Shown one piece after another: positions 36,093-45,044 of a stretch of 64,000 nt of DNA (the stretch's first letter is position 1; the number at the start of each line of letters is the position of its first letter). The stretch covers positions 295 to 64,294 of the forward strand of contig NZ_AYYK01000008.1 in the NCBI RefSeq assembly GCF_001436095.1, read 5' to 3'. The notes under the pieces are model-generated. The model was not told the origin of the DNA and did no database searches. It saw nothing but the letters and a program-made list of their open reading frames with translations. Source of the stretch: Lapidilactobacillus dextrinicus DSM 20335. GTDB taxonomy: Bacteria; Bacillota; Bacilli; Lactobacillales; Lactobacillaceae. The position numbers and the translations under genes are program-made.

Positions 36093-36572
36093 TCACTTAT
36101 GATAGGGACTACCCTCATTAATCATAAACGCGCGATAAATCTGCTCGGTTAAAACAACACGCATCAACTGATGAGGTAACGTCAGTTTGCCAAAACTTAA
36201 GGTATCATCACCGCGTTTCATTACTTCTGGGCTTAATCCTAAAGAGCCACCGATAACAAAAGTAATATCGCTATGACCATAGGTTGTCAGTTGGGCTAAT
36301 TCCTTTGCAAATTCTTCAGAGGCGCGTTGCCGGCCCTTAATTGCCAAAATAATGACATACTCTTTCTCTTTAATCTTAGCCAAAATGCGTTCACCTTCAA
36401 GTTGCATCACTTGATCCATTTGCGCTTGGCTTAATTTTTCTGGCGCTTTTTCATCAGGCACTTCAACAAGCTCAAACTTCGTAAAACGGCTCAGTCTTTT
36501 TGCATACTCAGCAATAGCAGCCTTAAAATATTTTTCCTTTAATTTACCGACACAAACAATCTTAATATTAAT
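36093..36572 (-). CDS. rlmH: RlmH, 23S rRNA pseudouridine-1915 N3-methyltransferase
   Basis: An SPOUT-class enzyme of about 159 residues that methylates Psi1915 of helix 69. The SAM-binding knot has [13 protein letters not shown] and the C-terminal [17 protein letters not shown]. Homologues start at the residue equivalent to [15 protein letters not shown], which here has an ATT codon at 36572. The upstream TTG (36581) directly abuts the AAGGAG ribosome site with no spacer and cannot use it. Initiation at ATT (36572 or 36575) is therefore proposed. Confidence 0.9.
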   Translation of the reverse strand: MNIKIVCVGKLKEKYFKAAIAEYAKRLSRFTKFELVEVPDEKAPEKLSQAQMDQVMQLEGERILAKIKEKEYVIILAIKGRQRASEEFAKELAQLTTYGHSDITFVIGGSLGLSPEVMKRGDDTLSFGKLTLPHQLMRVVLTEQIYRAFMINEGSPYHK

Positions 36573-36687
36573 AATCTCCAACTCCTTGTTCTATTTAGTC
36601 CTTATTTTACACGCAATCTAAGGTAATTTCTGCCACAAATAAAGCTTAATGGTTAAACCTAAATTTTATCCACAAAACTATCTTTTC

Positions 36688-36715
36688 TTGCTAATCCACA
36701 AACATCTGTTATATT
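36688..36715 (+). promoter_or_regulatory. Promoter of queT
   Basis: TTGCTA (36688-36693), 16 nt, TATATT (36710-36715). Transcription would begin just before the riboswitch-like leader. Confidence 0.65.
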
Positions 36716-36721
36716 AGTAAG

Positions 36722-36810
36722 CGGGCCTAGTCCACTGTAGCACTTCTAAATCCGTAAGGTTTTTCCTTTGGCTACAGTTAATTAGTGGCAAATTCAAGCC
36801 ATAAAGGAGT
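36722..36810 (+). promoter_or_regulatory. preQ1 riboswitch-like leader (class II type)
   Basis: A stem CTGTAGC (36735-36741) / GCTACAG (36771-36777) has a large loop. The loop sequence TCCTTT (36764-36769) is complementary to AAAGGA of the queT ribosome site (36803-36808), giving a pseudoknot that hides the Shine-Dalgarno. A small GGC / GCC hairpin (36787-36800) sits in between. This is the logic of preQ1-II, which in Lactobacillales controls queuosine-precursor transporters. The primary sequence is not a close match to the L. rhamnosus example. Confidence 0.65.
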
Positions 36811-36818
36811 ATTTAAAT

Positions 36819-37316
36819 ATGACAAAAGAACAGCATCATCTCCGCAATTTAATTATTGCGGCGCTTGTCGCCGCACTATATGTCGCCTTAACTTATTTAA
36901 GTCAAATGTTTGGCCTAGGTTATGGCGCTATCCAGTTACGACTTTCTGAAATGTTAGTTTGCCTAGTTGTTTTTAACAAACGCTATATCTGGGGCGTTAC
37001 AATCGGCTGTGTGTTAGCTAATTTAACTAGTACTTTAGGTATCGTTGATATCATTTGGGGTTCCCTAGAAACGCTGATTGCCTTAACTGTGATCTACCTA
37101 ATCAGCAAACGTATAACCAACCTTAAGGCAAAACTAGCCACCGCAATTATTATCGGTACTTTCTTTATGTTCATGATTGCTGCAGAACTGACAGTTTTAA
37201 CAAAAGCGCCTTTCTGGTTAACTTATTTAACCACAGCTAGTGGCGAATTTGTTTCATTAACTCTTGGTGCTTTTCTAGTTTACTTTATCAGTAAACGCGT
37301 CGATTTAATCTCATAA
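36819..37316 (+). CDS. queT: QueT, queuosine-precursor transporter
   Basis: A 165-residue protein with five to six membrane segments of the QueT family, an ECF-type S component for preQ1 or a related queuine precursor. Characteristic stretches are GYGAIQLRLSEML, near the start, and the terminal TLGAFLVYFISKR. An ECF module encoded elsewhere would be its partner. The leader described upstream supports the substrate assignment. The ATG follows AAGGAG. Confidence 0.88.
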   Translation: MTKEQHHLRNLIIAALVAALYVALTYLSQMFGLGYGAIQLRLSEMLVCLVVFNKRYIWGVTIGCVLANLTSTLGIVDIIWGSLETLIALTVIYLISKRITNLKAKLATAIIIGTFFMFMIAAELTVLTKAPFWLTYLTTASGEFVSLTLGAFLVYFISKRVDLIS

Positions 37317-37341
37317 TAAACTCAATTAATGCTATGCCAAC

Positions 37342-37370
37342 GGCCCCAGCAAACGCTGGGGTCTTTTTTT
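37342..37370 (+). terminator. Terminator of queT
   Basis: The stem GGCCCCAGC / GCTGGGGTC (one G-T pair) has an AAAC loop and is followed by seven T. Confidence 0.93.
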
Positions 37371-37396
37371 ATATTTAAAACTGCTCCTTCACTTGG

Positions 37397-37810
37397 TTAT
37401 ACACACCCTCATAGCTTAAAAAAACAAGTTCCAAAGAAATCCACATTTTTTTCGAGTAAATATACTTATCCGCAATTTTAACTGTGGATATCCCCAAGTT
37501 GTCCACATAGTTATCCACTTGTACACATGTTCGGTGCGAAATCTTGTGTCAATTTATGTTCTTGATACAAAATAAGCTATCAGCTTATGTCAAGCAGTTT
37601 ATTTTATTTTTTATTTTTTTAAGCTTATACACACCATTTTAATATCACTTTTATTCGTGAAACAGGTTTAACCACGCTTTTATTTGCTTATACTAACGAA
37701 GTTTTAAAAAGTTTTACACAGCTGTTAACAATTATGTGGATAACTTTTATACCCACAATAAATCCCTTTTTTATAGGATATACACATTTTTATTAACAGG
37801 TTGTGGATAA
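37397..37810. other. DnaA-box cluster in AT-rich gene-free DNA
   Basis: Twelve DnaA-like 9-mers occur in 414 bp. Four are perfect TTATMCACA: TTATACACA at 37397 and 37625, and TTATCCACA on the minus strand at 37735-37743 and 37802-37810. One-mismatch boxes lie at 37466, 37483, 37499, 37511, 37519, 37712, 37747 and 37778. A T/A-only run at 37600-37620 could unwind. The stretch 37371-38144 has no ORF. It may be oriC, a part of it, or a DnaA-titrating site; neighbouring gene strands do not switch here and dnaA is not in the window. Confidence 0.7.
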
Positions 37811-38144
37811 GTATTAAACAACTAAATTATGCTTGACAAATTTTAAAACGTAGCTTGGTTATTATTTTCGGTTAAAAAACTTAAATGAGCGTTTGATTTA
37901 CGAACAATATTGTGAAACACAATCATCGTGATGAATGATATTTATCGATCTTTTTTTAGATTAACTAACTTTTTTATTATTTTAACAACATTATTAAGGC
38001 GCTTTTTTATACAACTTAATAATTTCAAACAATACTTAATAAAACATGTTCCGTTGATATCCGAACGATTATTAATTAACACTAAATTTTTGATGTGATT
38101 GCCGAATATTAGCCTATCTTGCTGACTAACTGTAACTAGTCCAC
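37811..38144. other. AT-rich gene-free stretch next to DnaA-box cluster
   Basis: No ORF, RNA gene or good promoter was seen. It has long A/T runs (37930-38040) and a parS-like half-site GTGAAACA at 37912-37919; another, CGTGAAACA, lies at 37656-37664 inside the cluster. Confidence 0.4.
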
Positions 38145-38183
38145 AAAAAAGCGTTGAACATTAGATTTGTTCAACGCTTTTTT
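38145..38183. terminator. Terminator of htrA
   Basis: The perfect stem GCGTTGAACA / TGTTCAACGC has a 7-nt loop, with six A before and six T after, so it works on both strands. Confidence 0.93.
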
Positions 38184-38193
38184 GAATATTGAT

Positions 38194-39525
38194 TTAATTT
38201 TGACTACTTGTGCTTGAGGAGCTACTCTTGGCTTCTTGATCTAAAGTAACCGTTGTTGTATGAGCAGTACCATCACGATAATATTTCACTTTTACCTGAT
38301 CACCTAACTTATGAGCATAGATAATCGTATGAATTGCTGCGATACTATCAACTTTCTTACCGTCAACTTCAACAATTGTATCGTATTTCTTCAAACCGGC
38401 ATTTTTAGCTGGTGAACCAGCATTAACAGAAGCAACTACCACACCACTTGTCACTGAAGATGGTAATTTCAATGTTTCTTTTTGGGCATCAGCAGTAACA
38501 TTAGCTAAATCAACAATTGAAACGCCTAAAGCTGGACGAGAAACTTTACCGTTTGCCACTAATTGATTCGTAATTGAAACAACTTCATTACTTGGAATAG
38601 CAAAGCCCATTCCCTCAACTGAAGTCCCATCTGAGCTTGATGCTAATTTACTAGAATTAATCCCAATAACTTGACCAGAACTATTAACAAGTGGACCCCC
38701 AGAGTTGCCTGGGTTAATAGCAGCATCAGTCTGGATAACCGTTGCCTGTCCTGTTACCTGATTTGAATCCTCATCGGTAACATCAATAGTCCGTGATTTC
38801 GCAGAAACAATCCCCTGAGTAACTGATGTTGCATAATCACTACCTAAAGGTGAACCAATTGCAATCACTGGTTCGCCAGTTGTAATCGTTGAAGAGTTAC
38901 CAAACGTAGCAACAGCGGTTACTTTATCAGAACTAATAGATAAAACAGCTAAGTCAGTTGTTGCATCTGTACCGACAATTTTGGCTGTTAATTTCGTCCC
39001 ATCAGCTAAAATGACTTCAATTTGATCAGAGCCAGAAACAACGTGATTATTGGTCACAATATAGGCCTTGCCATCCGCCTTTTTATAAATCACACCAGAA
39101 CCTTCACTGACTGTTTCTAATTCTGAACTATCGCTTGAAGAATTATTACTTTCAGCACTGTTACCGAATAAACTAGCAAAAGGATCTTCTGAATTTTGAC
39201 TTTCTTTTTGCTGATTAATAACCGAAACAACCGCACCTTCAACTTTATTAAAGGCCTTGGTCATGGCGCTACTGGTCTTAACTGAGACATTACTAACCTT
39301 AGCAGTACCTGCAGTACTTGAAGTTGTAGCATTATCAGAAGAATTTGCTTGATTTTTACCAACCATTTCAAAGCCGGCAAAGGCAATCCCGCCGCCGATT
39401 AAAGCAGAAACAACTGCGACAATCGCAATTTGCCATAAAGAGGCACCTTTCTTATCGCGATGCTTATTACCGTTATTTTGATTAGGATCAATATTGTTTG
39501 GGTTGACATTGTGTTGTTCATCCAT
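38194..39525 (-). CDS. htrA: HtrA (DegP-like) membrane-anchored serine protease
   Basis: A 443-residue surface quality-control protease. A polar cytoplasmic start and one membrane segment (about 30-52) precede a Ser/Asn-rich linker. The trypsin-like domain has the triad His (NNHVVSG), Asp (TTDLAVL) and Ser (GNSGGPL). One PDZ domain (about 335-425) follows, then a Ser/Gln-rich tail. It is last in the walRKHIJ-htrA series, with its own leader. The ATG follows AAAGGAGAT. Confidence 0.94.
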   Translation of the reverse strand: MDEQHNVNPNNIDPNQNNGNKHRDKKGASLWQIAIVAVVSALIGGGIAFAGFEMVGKNQANSSDNATTSSTAGTAKVSNVSVKTSSAMTKAFNKVEGAVVSVINQQKESQNSEDPFASLFGNSAESNNSSSDSSELETVSEGSGVIYKKADGKAYIVTNNHVVSGSDQIEVILADGTKLTAKIVGTDATTDLAVLSISSDKVTAVATFGNSSTITTGEPVIAIGSPLGSDYATSVTQGIVSAKSRTIDVTDEDSNQVTGQATVIQTDAAINPGNSGGPLVNSSGQVIGINSSKLASSSDGTSVEGMGFAIPSNEVVSITNQLVANGKVSRPALGVSIVDLANVTADAQKETLKLPSSVTSGVVVASVNAGSPAKNAGLKKYDTIVEVDGKKVDSIAAIHTIIYAHKLGDQVKVKYYRDGTAHTTTVTLDQEAKSSSSSTSSQN

Positions 39526-39602
39526 TCCTGATACATCTCCTTTACAATCATGATATAAACTTATCCATTCGTTAACCTTATCATACTGGGCAAATATGAA
39601 AA

Positions 39603-39710
39603 AACTATGAACTAACTTTTGCTAAACCGTAAACTAATCATGTTATTTTTCGTAACTTAAAAATAACATGATTAGCAATACTTTTAAACAAAACAGATTA
39701 GTTCATAGTT
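39603..39710. repeat. Nested inverted repeats between yycJ and htrA
   Basis: The outer arms AACTATGAACTAA (39603-39615) and TTAGTTCATAGTT (39698-39710) match perfectly. Inside them is a perfect 17-bp hairpin, CTAATCATGTTATTTTT (39634-39650) against its complement at 39659-39675. No strong T-run follows. It could be a leader structure of htrA mRNA, a weak terminator of yycJ or a small repetitive element. Confidence 0.75.
39652..39668 (-). promoter_or_regulatory. Possible WalR-like box upstream of htrA
   Basis: On the minus strand TGTTAT-TTTTA-AGTTAC, one mismatch from the consensus with correct spacing. It overlaps the inner hairpin, so the match may be incidental. Confidence 0.25.
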
Positions 39711-39753
39711 AAATGATAAATCAAATCATAAATAGTAGCCTCAAAAAAGCCTA

Positions 39754-40566
39754 TTAAATTTTAATCAATGGATCAGCAATTGCCGGATCAGTATCGATAA
39801 TCTTAAAATCATGACCCACACCATAATCATGATTACGTAAAGTTTCCGTGACTGTTGCATGAGCCAAATCTTTAAAGTTGTTTTCTTGACTCAAATGCCC
39901 AAGAAAGACGTGTTTAGTTCTTTGACCTAAGACTTCCATTAACGTTTCTGCCCCGTCATCATTAGATAAATGACCGCGATCACTAAGAATTCTTTGCTTA
40001 AGTGACCAAGGATACAGACCATTACGTAACATATTTAAATCATGGTTACATTCCATTAAGTAACCATCTGCATCTTTAATAGTACCTGCAACTCGATCAG
40101 AAACATAACCTGTATCAGTTAGAATCGCAAATGCTTTATCTTCATGATGAAATTGGTAAAATTGTGGTTCAGCGGCATCATGAGAAACGCCAAAGCTTTC
40201 AATATCAAGATCACCTAACGTCATTATTGTTCCCATTTTAAAGATATGTTGTTGTTCTAAAGCCACCTTACCAATTTTAGGTGCCATGGCTTGCCAGGTC
40301 CCCTCGTTGGCATATACATCTAGGTGATAACGCCGCGCTAAAACGCCGACACCATGAATATGGTCAGAATGCTCATGCGTAACAAATAACGCATCCACAT
40401 CATTTAAATCTCGATTAATACTACTCATTAATTCGGCTAGTTTTTTACCAGATAAGCCAGCATCCACTAACACTTTTTGCTTTGGTGTTTCGATATAAGT
40501 TGCGTTGCCAGAGCTACTGCTGGCTAAAACACTAACAAACATTCCCTGACTTTGTTCCAAAGTCAT
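39754..40566 (-). CDS. yycJ: YycJ (WalJ), metallo-beta-lactamase-fold exonuclease-like protein
   Basis: A 270-residue protein of the MBL fold with THEHSDHIHG and DTGYVS metal motifs. In Firmicutes it is co-transcribed with walRK and is linked to DNA repair or to coordination of wall growth with division. The start was set to the ATG at 40566, 8 nt after AAGGGGAG; the frame extends to 40602. Confidence 0.9.
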   Translation of the reverse strand: MTLEQSQGMFVSVLASSSSGNATYIETPKQKVLVDAGLSGKKLAELMSSINRDLNDVDALFVTHEHSDHIHGVGVLARRYHLDVYANEGTWQAMAPKIGKVALEQQHIFKMGTIMTLGDLDIESFGVSHDAAEPQFYQFHHEDKAFAILTDTGYVSDRVAGTIKDADGYLMECNHDLNMLRNGLYPWSLKQRILSDRGHLSNDDGAETLMEVLGQRTKHVFLGHLSQENNFKDLAHATVTETLRNHDYGVGHDFKIIDTDPAIADPLIKI

Positions 40567-40712
40567 CTTATAAAGCTCCCCTTCACTGAAAAAGTAAACC
40601 ATTGATAGCTTAGCACGAACTAACTAAAGATGCGATTGCTAAGTTTTAAAACTAAAAAATTAAGGCTAAGCTGCAACTTAGCCTTAATTTACTTATGTTG
40701 CCTAAATACAAA

Positions 40713-41663
40713 TTAATTTGTTGCTGGTGTAGTTGCCGCAACATTGGTCTGGGTTGAATTAAGTAGCGAACTACTATCAACACTAGCCGATGTTATGCTA
40801 GTTTCAGAAGAATTGGTGTCTGTTGATGTAGAAGTTGATCTTGATGATGATGAACTGCCAGTACTTTGATTTTTAATGATCGTACTATTTAACGCATTCA
40901 CCTTTTTAAGTGATTCATTCTTGGTGCCCTTATGTTGAACCATAACATTCCAAACCGGCACAAAAATAACACTACCTCGAACACTAATCAATTCAGAATA
41001 GCCTAGTTTACACCAAACAATTTTTGAATTTTCTGGAATTTCACTGGATATATAAAGTAATTGAACAGCATCGTTAGCACTAATGGTTGCTTGTTTTTCT
41101 CTTAAGACAGTTAAGTCACCAACATACGTTTGGGTATAACTGATCACTTCATCGTCATCTAGCTTGAAGATTAATTCTCCTTGAGCATCAATAATTGAGC
41201 CATACTTCGTTTTTTGAACAAAAACCATACTATCGCTAGAAGATAACCCTGCAGAGTACTCATATTGATCACCAAAAATAATATTTTGACCGGTCTTAAG
41301 ATATTTTTCGAGATCTGCAACAGCCTTTTTCTTCGATAACAGAATCTGAATGCCGAATTCACTTCGTAAAGTATGCGTTGTCCGATTGTAAGCATAGGTT
41401 TGATTACTGAGTTCATCAAGATGTGAACCCAACGGATCTGTTACTTGGCTTGAAAGATAATAGCCTTCACCTTGTTTAGTAGAAAGTGAACCGACAGTGA
41501 TGTTATCATCACGCATATCCCGCAAAATCGTGCTGCTGGTTGCAGTGACTTGGTCATCAGAAAAAACAATTTTGCTATTATTTTGCATATACGAAAAGCC
41601 TAAGAAAATGTCTAAGCCAATAAAAACGATTAAAAAAATCCATTCAATGCGCCGAAAATCCAT
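40713..41663 (-). CDS. yycI: YycI (WalI), WalK regulatory membrane protein
   Basis: A 316-residue protein: one N-terminal membrane helix (IEWIFLIVFIGLDIFLGFSYM), an extracytoplasmic YycI domain, and an unusual Ser/Thr-rich low-complexity C-terminal tail (about 265-316). YycH and YycI bind WalK at the membrane and tune its activity. The start is 12 nt after the yycH stop. Confidence 0.9.
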   Translation of the reverse strand: MDFRRIEWIFLIVFIGLDIFLGFSYMQNNSKIVFSDDQVTATSSTILRDMRDDNITVGSLSTKQGEGYYLSSQVTDPLGSHLDELSNQTYAYNRTTHTLRSEFGIQILLSKKKAVADLEKYLKTGQNIIFGDQYEYSAGLSSSDSMVFVQKTKYGSIIDAQGELIFKLDDDEVISYTQTYVGDLTVLREKQATISANDAVQLLYISSEIPENSKIVWCKLGYSELISVRGSVIFVPVWNVMVQHKGTKNESLKKVNALNSTIIKNQSTGSSSSSRSTSTSTDTNSSETSITSASVDSSSLLNSTQTNVAATTPATN

Positions 41664-41675
41664 CTAGTTCACCTC

Positions 41676-42989
41676 CTACTCAGTTTTATCTGCTAACCAA
41701 TCTTGATAATCACGCCAACGATTATTGATTTTGACATAATATGTCGGTTTTAAATCAACAATATCTGTCTCATCTGTGTCAGGTACCCAACGATAGCCAA
41801 TCGCAAAATCTTTAATTTGCTTTTCAGTATAACCAACATTAATCAGTTGATTAATCATATCTAGCGTTGCAGGTAAAACAACTTTGTCACTCTTTGAGGG
41901 CACAGGTACTTGCAATGTCCGACTAGAAAAGTTAATCGTACTACCCGTATGATTAAAGTTAACTTCAAAAGCACCAAAATCACTTTGTTGAAAAATAGGA
42001 AAACCTTCAACATAGCTTCGGTATGAGACCGTGTGATCATTTTCATCAGACCCAAAATACCGTACATCCGTTAAAGGATTATCAACATCATTAATCGCTG
42101 TAAAACCTTTTTCCAATAATGCTTTTAAAGACTCCGGCAAATCCGTCGTCGTATTATCAACAAACTTCAATTGATCGCGCCGATGATCAACGGTTAATTG
42201 ACGGTTACGATAACTTCCACCGTAATAAATTGTCTTGCCACCAGATTCGCGCGTATCCACTGCGGAATTTGAACTATCACTTAATAACGCTGAAATATAA
42301 GTATTTTCATTACGCCGATTAATTAAGTAGCTATAAGGCGTTAGTGACACGGATTCATCATAAAAAGTTCGCAGTTTACCATTTAAATATTTTTGGCGAA
42401 TTGTTGTTGAAAAATCAGCAGCCTTAATTAATTTAGCGATTTGACTAGACTTGGCGTTACTAACTTTACTTTGCCAAATCTGCTTAGTGGTGTCATTAAT
42501 GAAATAAACAGTTTTTAACTTAGCATCCGTTGAAAAAATAATTCGCGTAAATTTCCGATCACGGGTCGCCTTTTGCAAAACAGATTGCGATTCAACCTTA
42601 CCAAATAACTTTAACGAAATGAAATCGTGATAGCCTAATTGTAAAGTTTGAGGTGAGTTAATTAGATCAGCATAATTCTGATGACTATTACGTGCCAGTC
42701 CGAAATGCCACTCCTTCATTGTATCGCGCAGTTCCGTAGCCAAACTCACCTGATGATCATAGATTAAATGGTGCTGTTTGTTTTTGGTAACGTTAATGAT
42801 CTGAGTGGGTAAATAAACTTGCTCAAAGTTACCTTGTTCTGACGTTGTTTCTTCTCGCTTGGTCGTTGTTTCCGTATCCGTTTTGCGTTCATAACGCTGA
42901 TTATTCGTCCAAATCAAAAAAGAAAGTACCAAACTAATCACAACAGCAATAATTAACAGTAATCGTACGAAAAGATTATTTCTACGCAT
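41676..42989 (-). CDS. yycH: YycH (WalH), WalK regulatory membrane protein
   Basis: A 437-residue protein with one N-terminal membrane helix (LFVRLLLIIAVVISLVLSFLIW) and a large external YycH domain. It partners YycI in controlling WalK. The start was set to the ATG at 42989, 9 nt after GGAG and overlapping the walK stop by 8 nt; the frame extends to 43094 inside walK. Confidence 0.9.
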   Translation of the reverse strand: MRRNNLFVRLLLIIAVVISLVLSFLIWTNNQRYERKTDTETTTKREETTSEQGNFEQVYLPTQIINVTKNKQHHLIYDHQVSLATELRDTMKEWHFGLARNSHQNYADLINSPQTLQLGYHDFISLKLFGKVESQSVLQKATRDRKFTRIIFSTDAKLKTVYFINDTTKQIWQSKVSNAKSSQIAKLIKAADFSTTIRQKYLNGKLRTFYDESVSLTPYSYLINRRNENTYISALLSDSSNSAVDTRESGGKTIYYGGSYRNRQLTVDHRRDQLKFVDNTTTDLPESLKALLEKGFTAINDVDNPLTDVRYFGSDENDHTVSYRSYVEGFPIFQQSDFGAFEVNFNHTGSTINFSSRTLQVPVPSKSDKVVLPATLDMINQLINVGYTEKQIKDFAIGYRWVPDTDETDIVDLKPTYYVKINNRWRDYQDWLADKTE

Positions 42990-44910
42990 CCCACTCATCT
43001 CCTTCTTCATAAGGTTGATAAGGTAATGAAATATAGAAGGTTGAACCACGTCCTTCGGCACTATCAACCCAAATGCGGCCGTGATGCGCTTCAACGACTT
43101 CTTTAGAAATGGCTAAACCTAAGCCAGTACCACCTTGTTTACGTGAGCGAGCTTTATCAACACGATAAAAGCGATCAAACACTTTGGAAATATCTTTACG
43201 AGGAATACCTAAACCTTGGTCGCTAATGCTTAGCACTACGTTTTCTTGTGCTTCAATTAACCGCGCAGTGATGACACCGCCATCTGGTGAGTATTTAATA
43301 GCATTATTCATGATATTATCAATGACTTGCATCATTTTATCGGTATCAATTTCTACCCACAGGTCTTTTTTTTCAATTTCCCGTTTAATCGAATAACGCT
43401 TTTGCTGAGAATCTGGCTGTTCAGTCTTTAGCATCATGTCGAAACGATCAAGAATATAACTGAAGAATTCATTGAGATTAACGTACTCTAGATCCATTTT
43501 GGCTGTACCTTGATCCATTCTTGATAAAGCCAACAATTCATTAATCATCCGAATCATTCGATCCGTTTCTTCTTGCGTGACGTTTAAAAACTGCGGTGCT
43601 AATTTTTCGTCTTTCCAAGCACCGTCACTTAAGGCCTCAATATAACTACGAACACTTGTTAAAGGCGTTCTTAACTCGTGAGAAACATTAGAAACGAATT
43701 CGCGGCGTTCGCGCTCATTCTTCTCTTGTTCCGTTACATCATGCAATACGCAAACAATACCAGAGATAAAGCCAGTTTCACGTTGGATCAAAGAGAAATC
43801 AACTTTTAAAATCAAATTTTGATCATTTAATGGTAAAGGTTGGACCACTTTGTCTGCAGCACCTGTTGACCGCTTGCTAGGTTCGATCACCATATCACGT
43901 TTGTTCTCTAATAGATCCCGTAAAGAATATTCGTTTTCAATTCCTAACACATTTAAAATCGATTCACCAATGGTTTCATCAATTGTAATATTTAAGAAAG
44001 CTTGTGCAGCTTCATTAACGATCGTCACATTGCCCCGACGATCGGTCGCAATAACGCCGTCCGTCATATGACTCAAGACAGAATCCAATCGACGTCTTTC
44101 TGCATCTGAGACTTCTTGCGCTTCTTCAACACGGATCGATAAGTTATTAACCGCTAAAGCTAACTGTCCCAATTCATCATGGCCATAAACTCGAACTTGT
44201 CCGGAATAATCACCATCAGCAATCCGAATCGCTTGTTTTTTCATTTCATCAATCGGTTGAGTAATGGCGCGCGCAATAAAAATTGCAATGACCATTCCCA
44301 ACAAACCGGCTACTAAAGAAGCCGTTAAAAAAATAACGGTGACTTGATTAATATTACGATAAACACTATCCATGCTAGCATGTACATAAATTGCCCCAAC
44401 GACTTGATTGGCATCAGTACTTTGATTAGTCAACGGCGATATTGCCGTATAGTAGCTACCTTCAGAAGTTGAAGTGATTTCAGTTTTTTTGTGATTAGAA
44501 TAAATGACGCTCTTAATATCCGAGCGCGGTGTCCGCTGACCAAGACTTGCTTGATCATTAGCATTACTTGTGCCGCGAACGATTCCTTTATTATCAACAA
44601 CTAATACTTCTGAAATCGAAGAATTATCCACATCAGCAACGATATTTTTAATATTTCGATTAGCAGCTTCCGTATCTTCATCGGCTAATTCTGTTGCAAG
44701 TTGCGTTGTAATATAAGGTTGGACAGTTACTAAGTTCTCGAAGTTAGTAATATTTTGTTGTTCCAATTGTTTAACAAAATAAGCCCCAATAATTTCAATG
44801 GTGACTAATAGCAACAATACAAAAACAATTGCAATTTTAAAATGAATTGATTGAAATGGTTTAATTTTTCCGTTCATTCCACAAGTCACGCATAGTTTGC
44901 GCGCCTTCAC
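42982..44910 (-). CDS. walK: WalK (YycG), essential cell-wall sensor kinase
   Basis: A sensor kinase of about 642 residues: membrane segment (about 24-47), an extracellular sCache/PAS-like domain, a second membrane segment (about 190-213), HAMP, a cytoplasmic PAS (about 275-390), HisKA with NVSHELRTPLTS (phospho-His near 411) and HATPase (NNAIKYSPDGG, GGTGLGLAIS). The start was set to the GTG at 44910, 7 nt after GAGG; the ATG at about 44877 is an alternative. It senses peptidoglycan state or lipid II in relatives and phosphorylates WalR. Confidence 0.94.
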   Translation of the reverse strand: MKARKLCVTCGMNGKIKPFQSIHFKIAIVFVLLLLVTIEIIGAYFVKQLEQQNITNFENLVTVQPYITTQLATELADEDTEAANRNIKNIVADVDNSSISEVLVVDNKGIVRGTSNANDQASLGQRTPRSDIKSVIYSNHKKTEITSTSEGSYYTAISPLTNQSTDANQVVGAIYVHASMDSVYRNINQVTVIFLTASLVAGLLGMVIAIFIARAITQPIDEMKKQAIRIADGDYSGQVRVYGHDELGQLALAVNNLSIRVEEAQEVSDAERRRLDSVLSHMTDGVIATDRRGNVTIVNEAAQAFLNITIDETIGESILNVLGIENEYSLRDLLENKRDMVIEPSKRSTGAADKVVQPLPLNDQNLILKVDFSLIQRETGFISGIVCVLHDVTEQEKNERERREFVSNVSHELRTPLTSVRSYIEALSDGAWKDEKLAPQFLNVTQEETDRMIRMINELLALSRMDQGTAKMDLEYVNLNEFFSYILDRFDMMLKTEQPDSQQKRYSIKREIEKKDLWVEIDTDKMMQVIDNIMNNAIKYSPDGGVITARLIEAQENVVLSISDQGLGIPRKDISKVFDRFYRVDKARSRKQGGTGLGLAISKEVVEAHHGRIWVDSAEGRGSTFYISLPYQPYEEGDEWDA

Positions 44911-44969
44911 TTCCTTACCTCTAATGAAAAAAGCTAAAACAATTAGCACGTGTCACCACGCTCTCGGCA

Positions 44970-45010
44970 TGCTCAGTTAGAAGCCTTTAACTAGATTCCA
45001 ACTGCTGAGC
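44970..45010 (-). promoter_or_regulatory. Hairpin in the walR-walK gap
   Basis: The arms GCTCAG and CTGAGC, with an inner GAA / TTC pairing, lie in the 134-nt gap. It may set the ratio of regulator to kinase. No T-run follows. Confidence 0.35.
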
Positions 45011-45044
45011 TTGCTTACCCCTAATTATTTTAGCTCTCTAATTA

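Noticed and set aside
37371-38144. Certain call of oriC
   Set aside because: dnaA is not in the window, no clear DnaA-trio was seen, and gene strands do not switch here, so it is reported only as a DnaA-box cluster.
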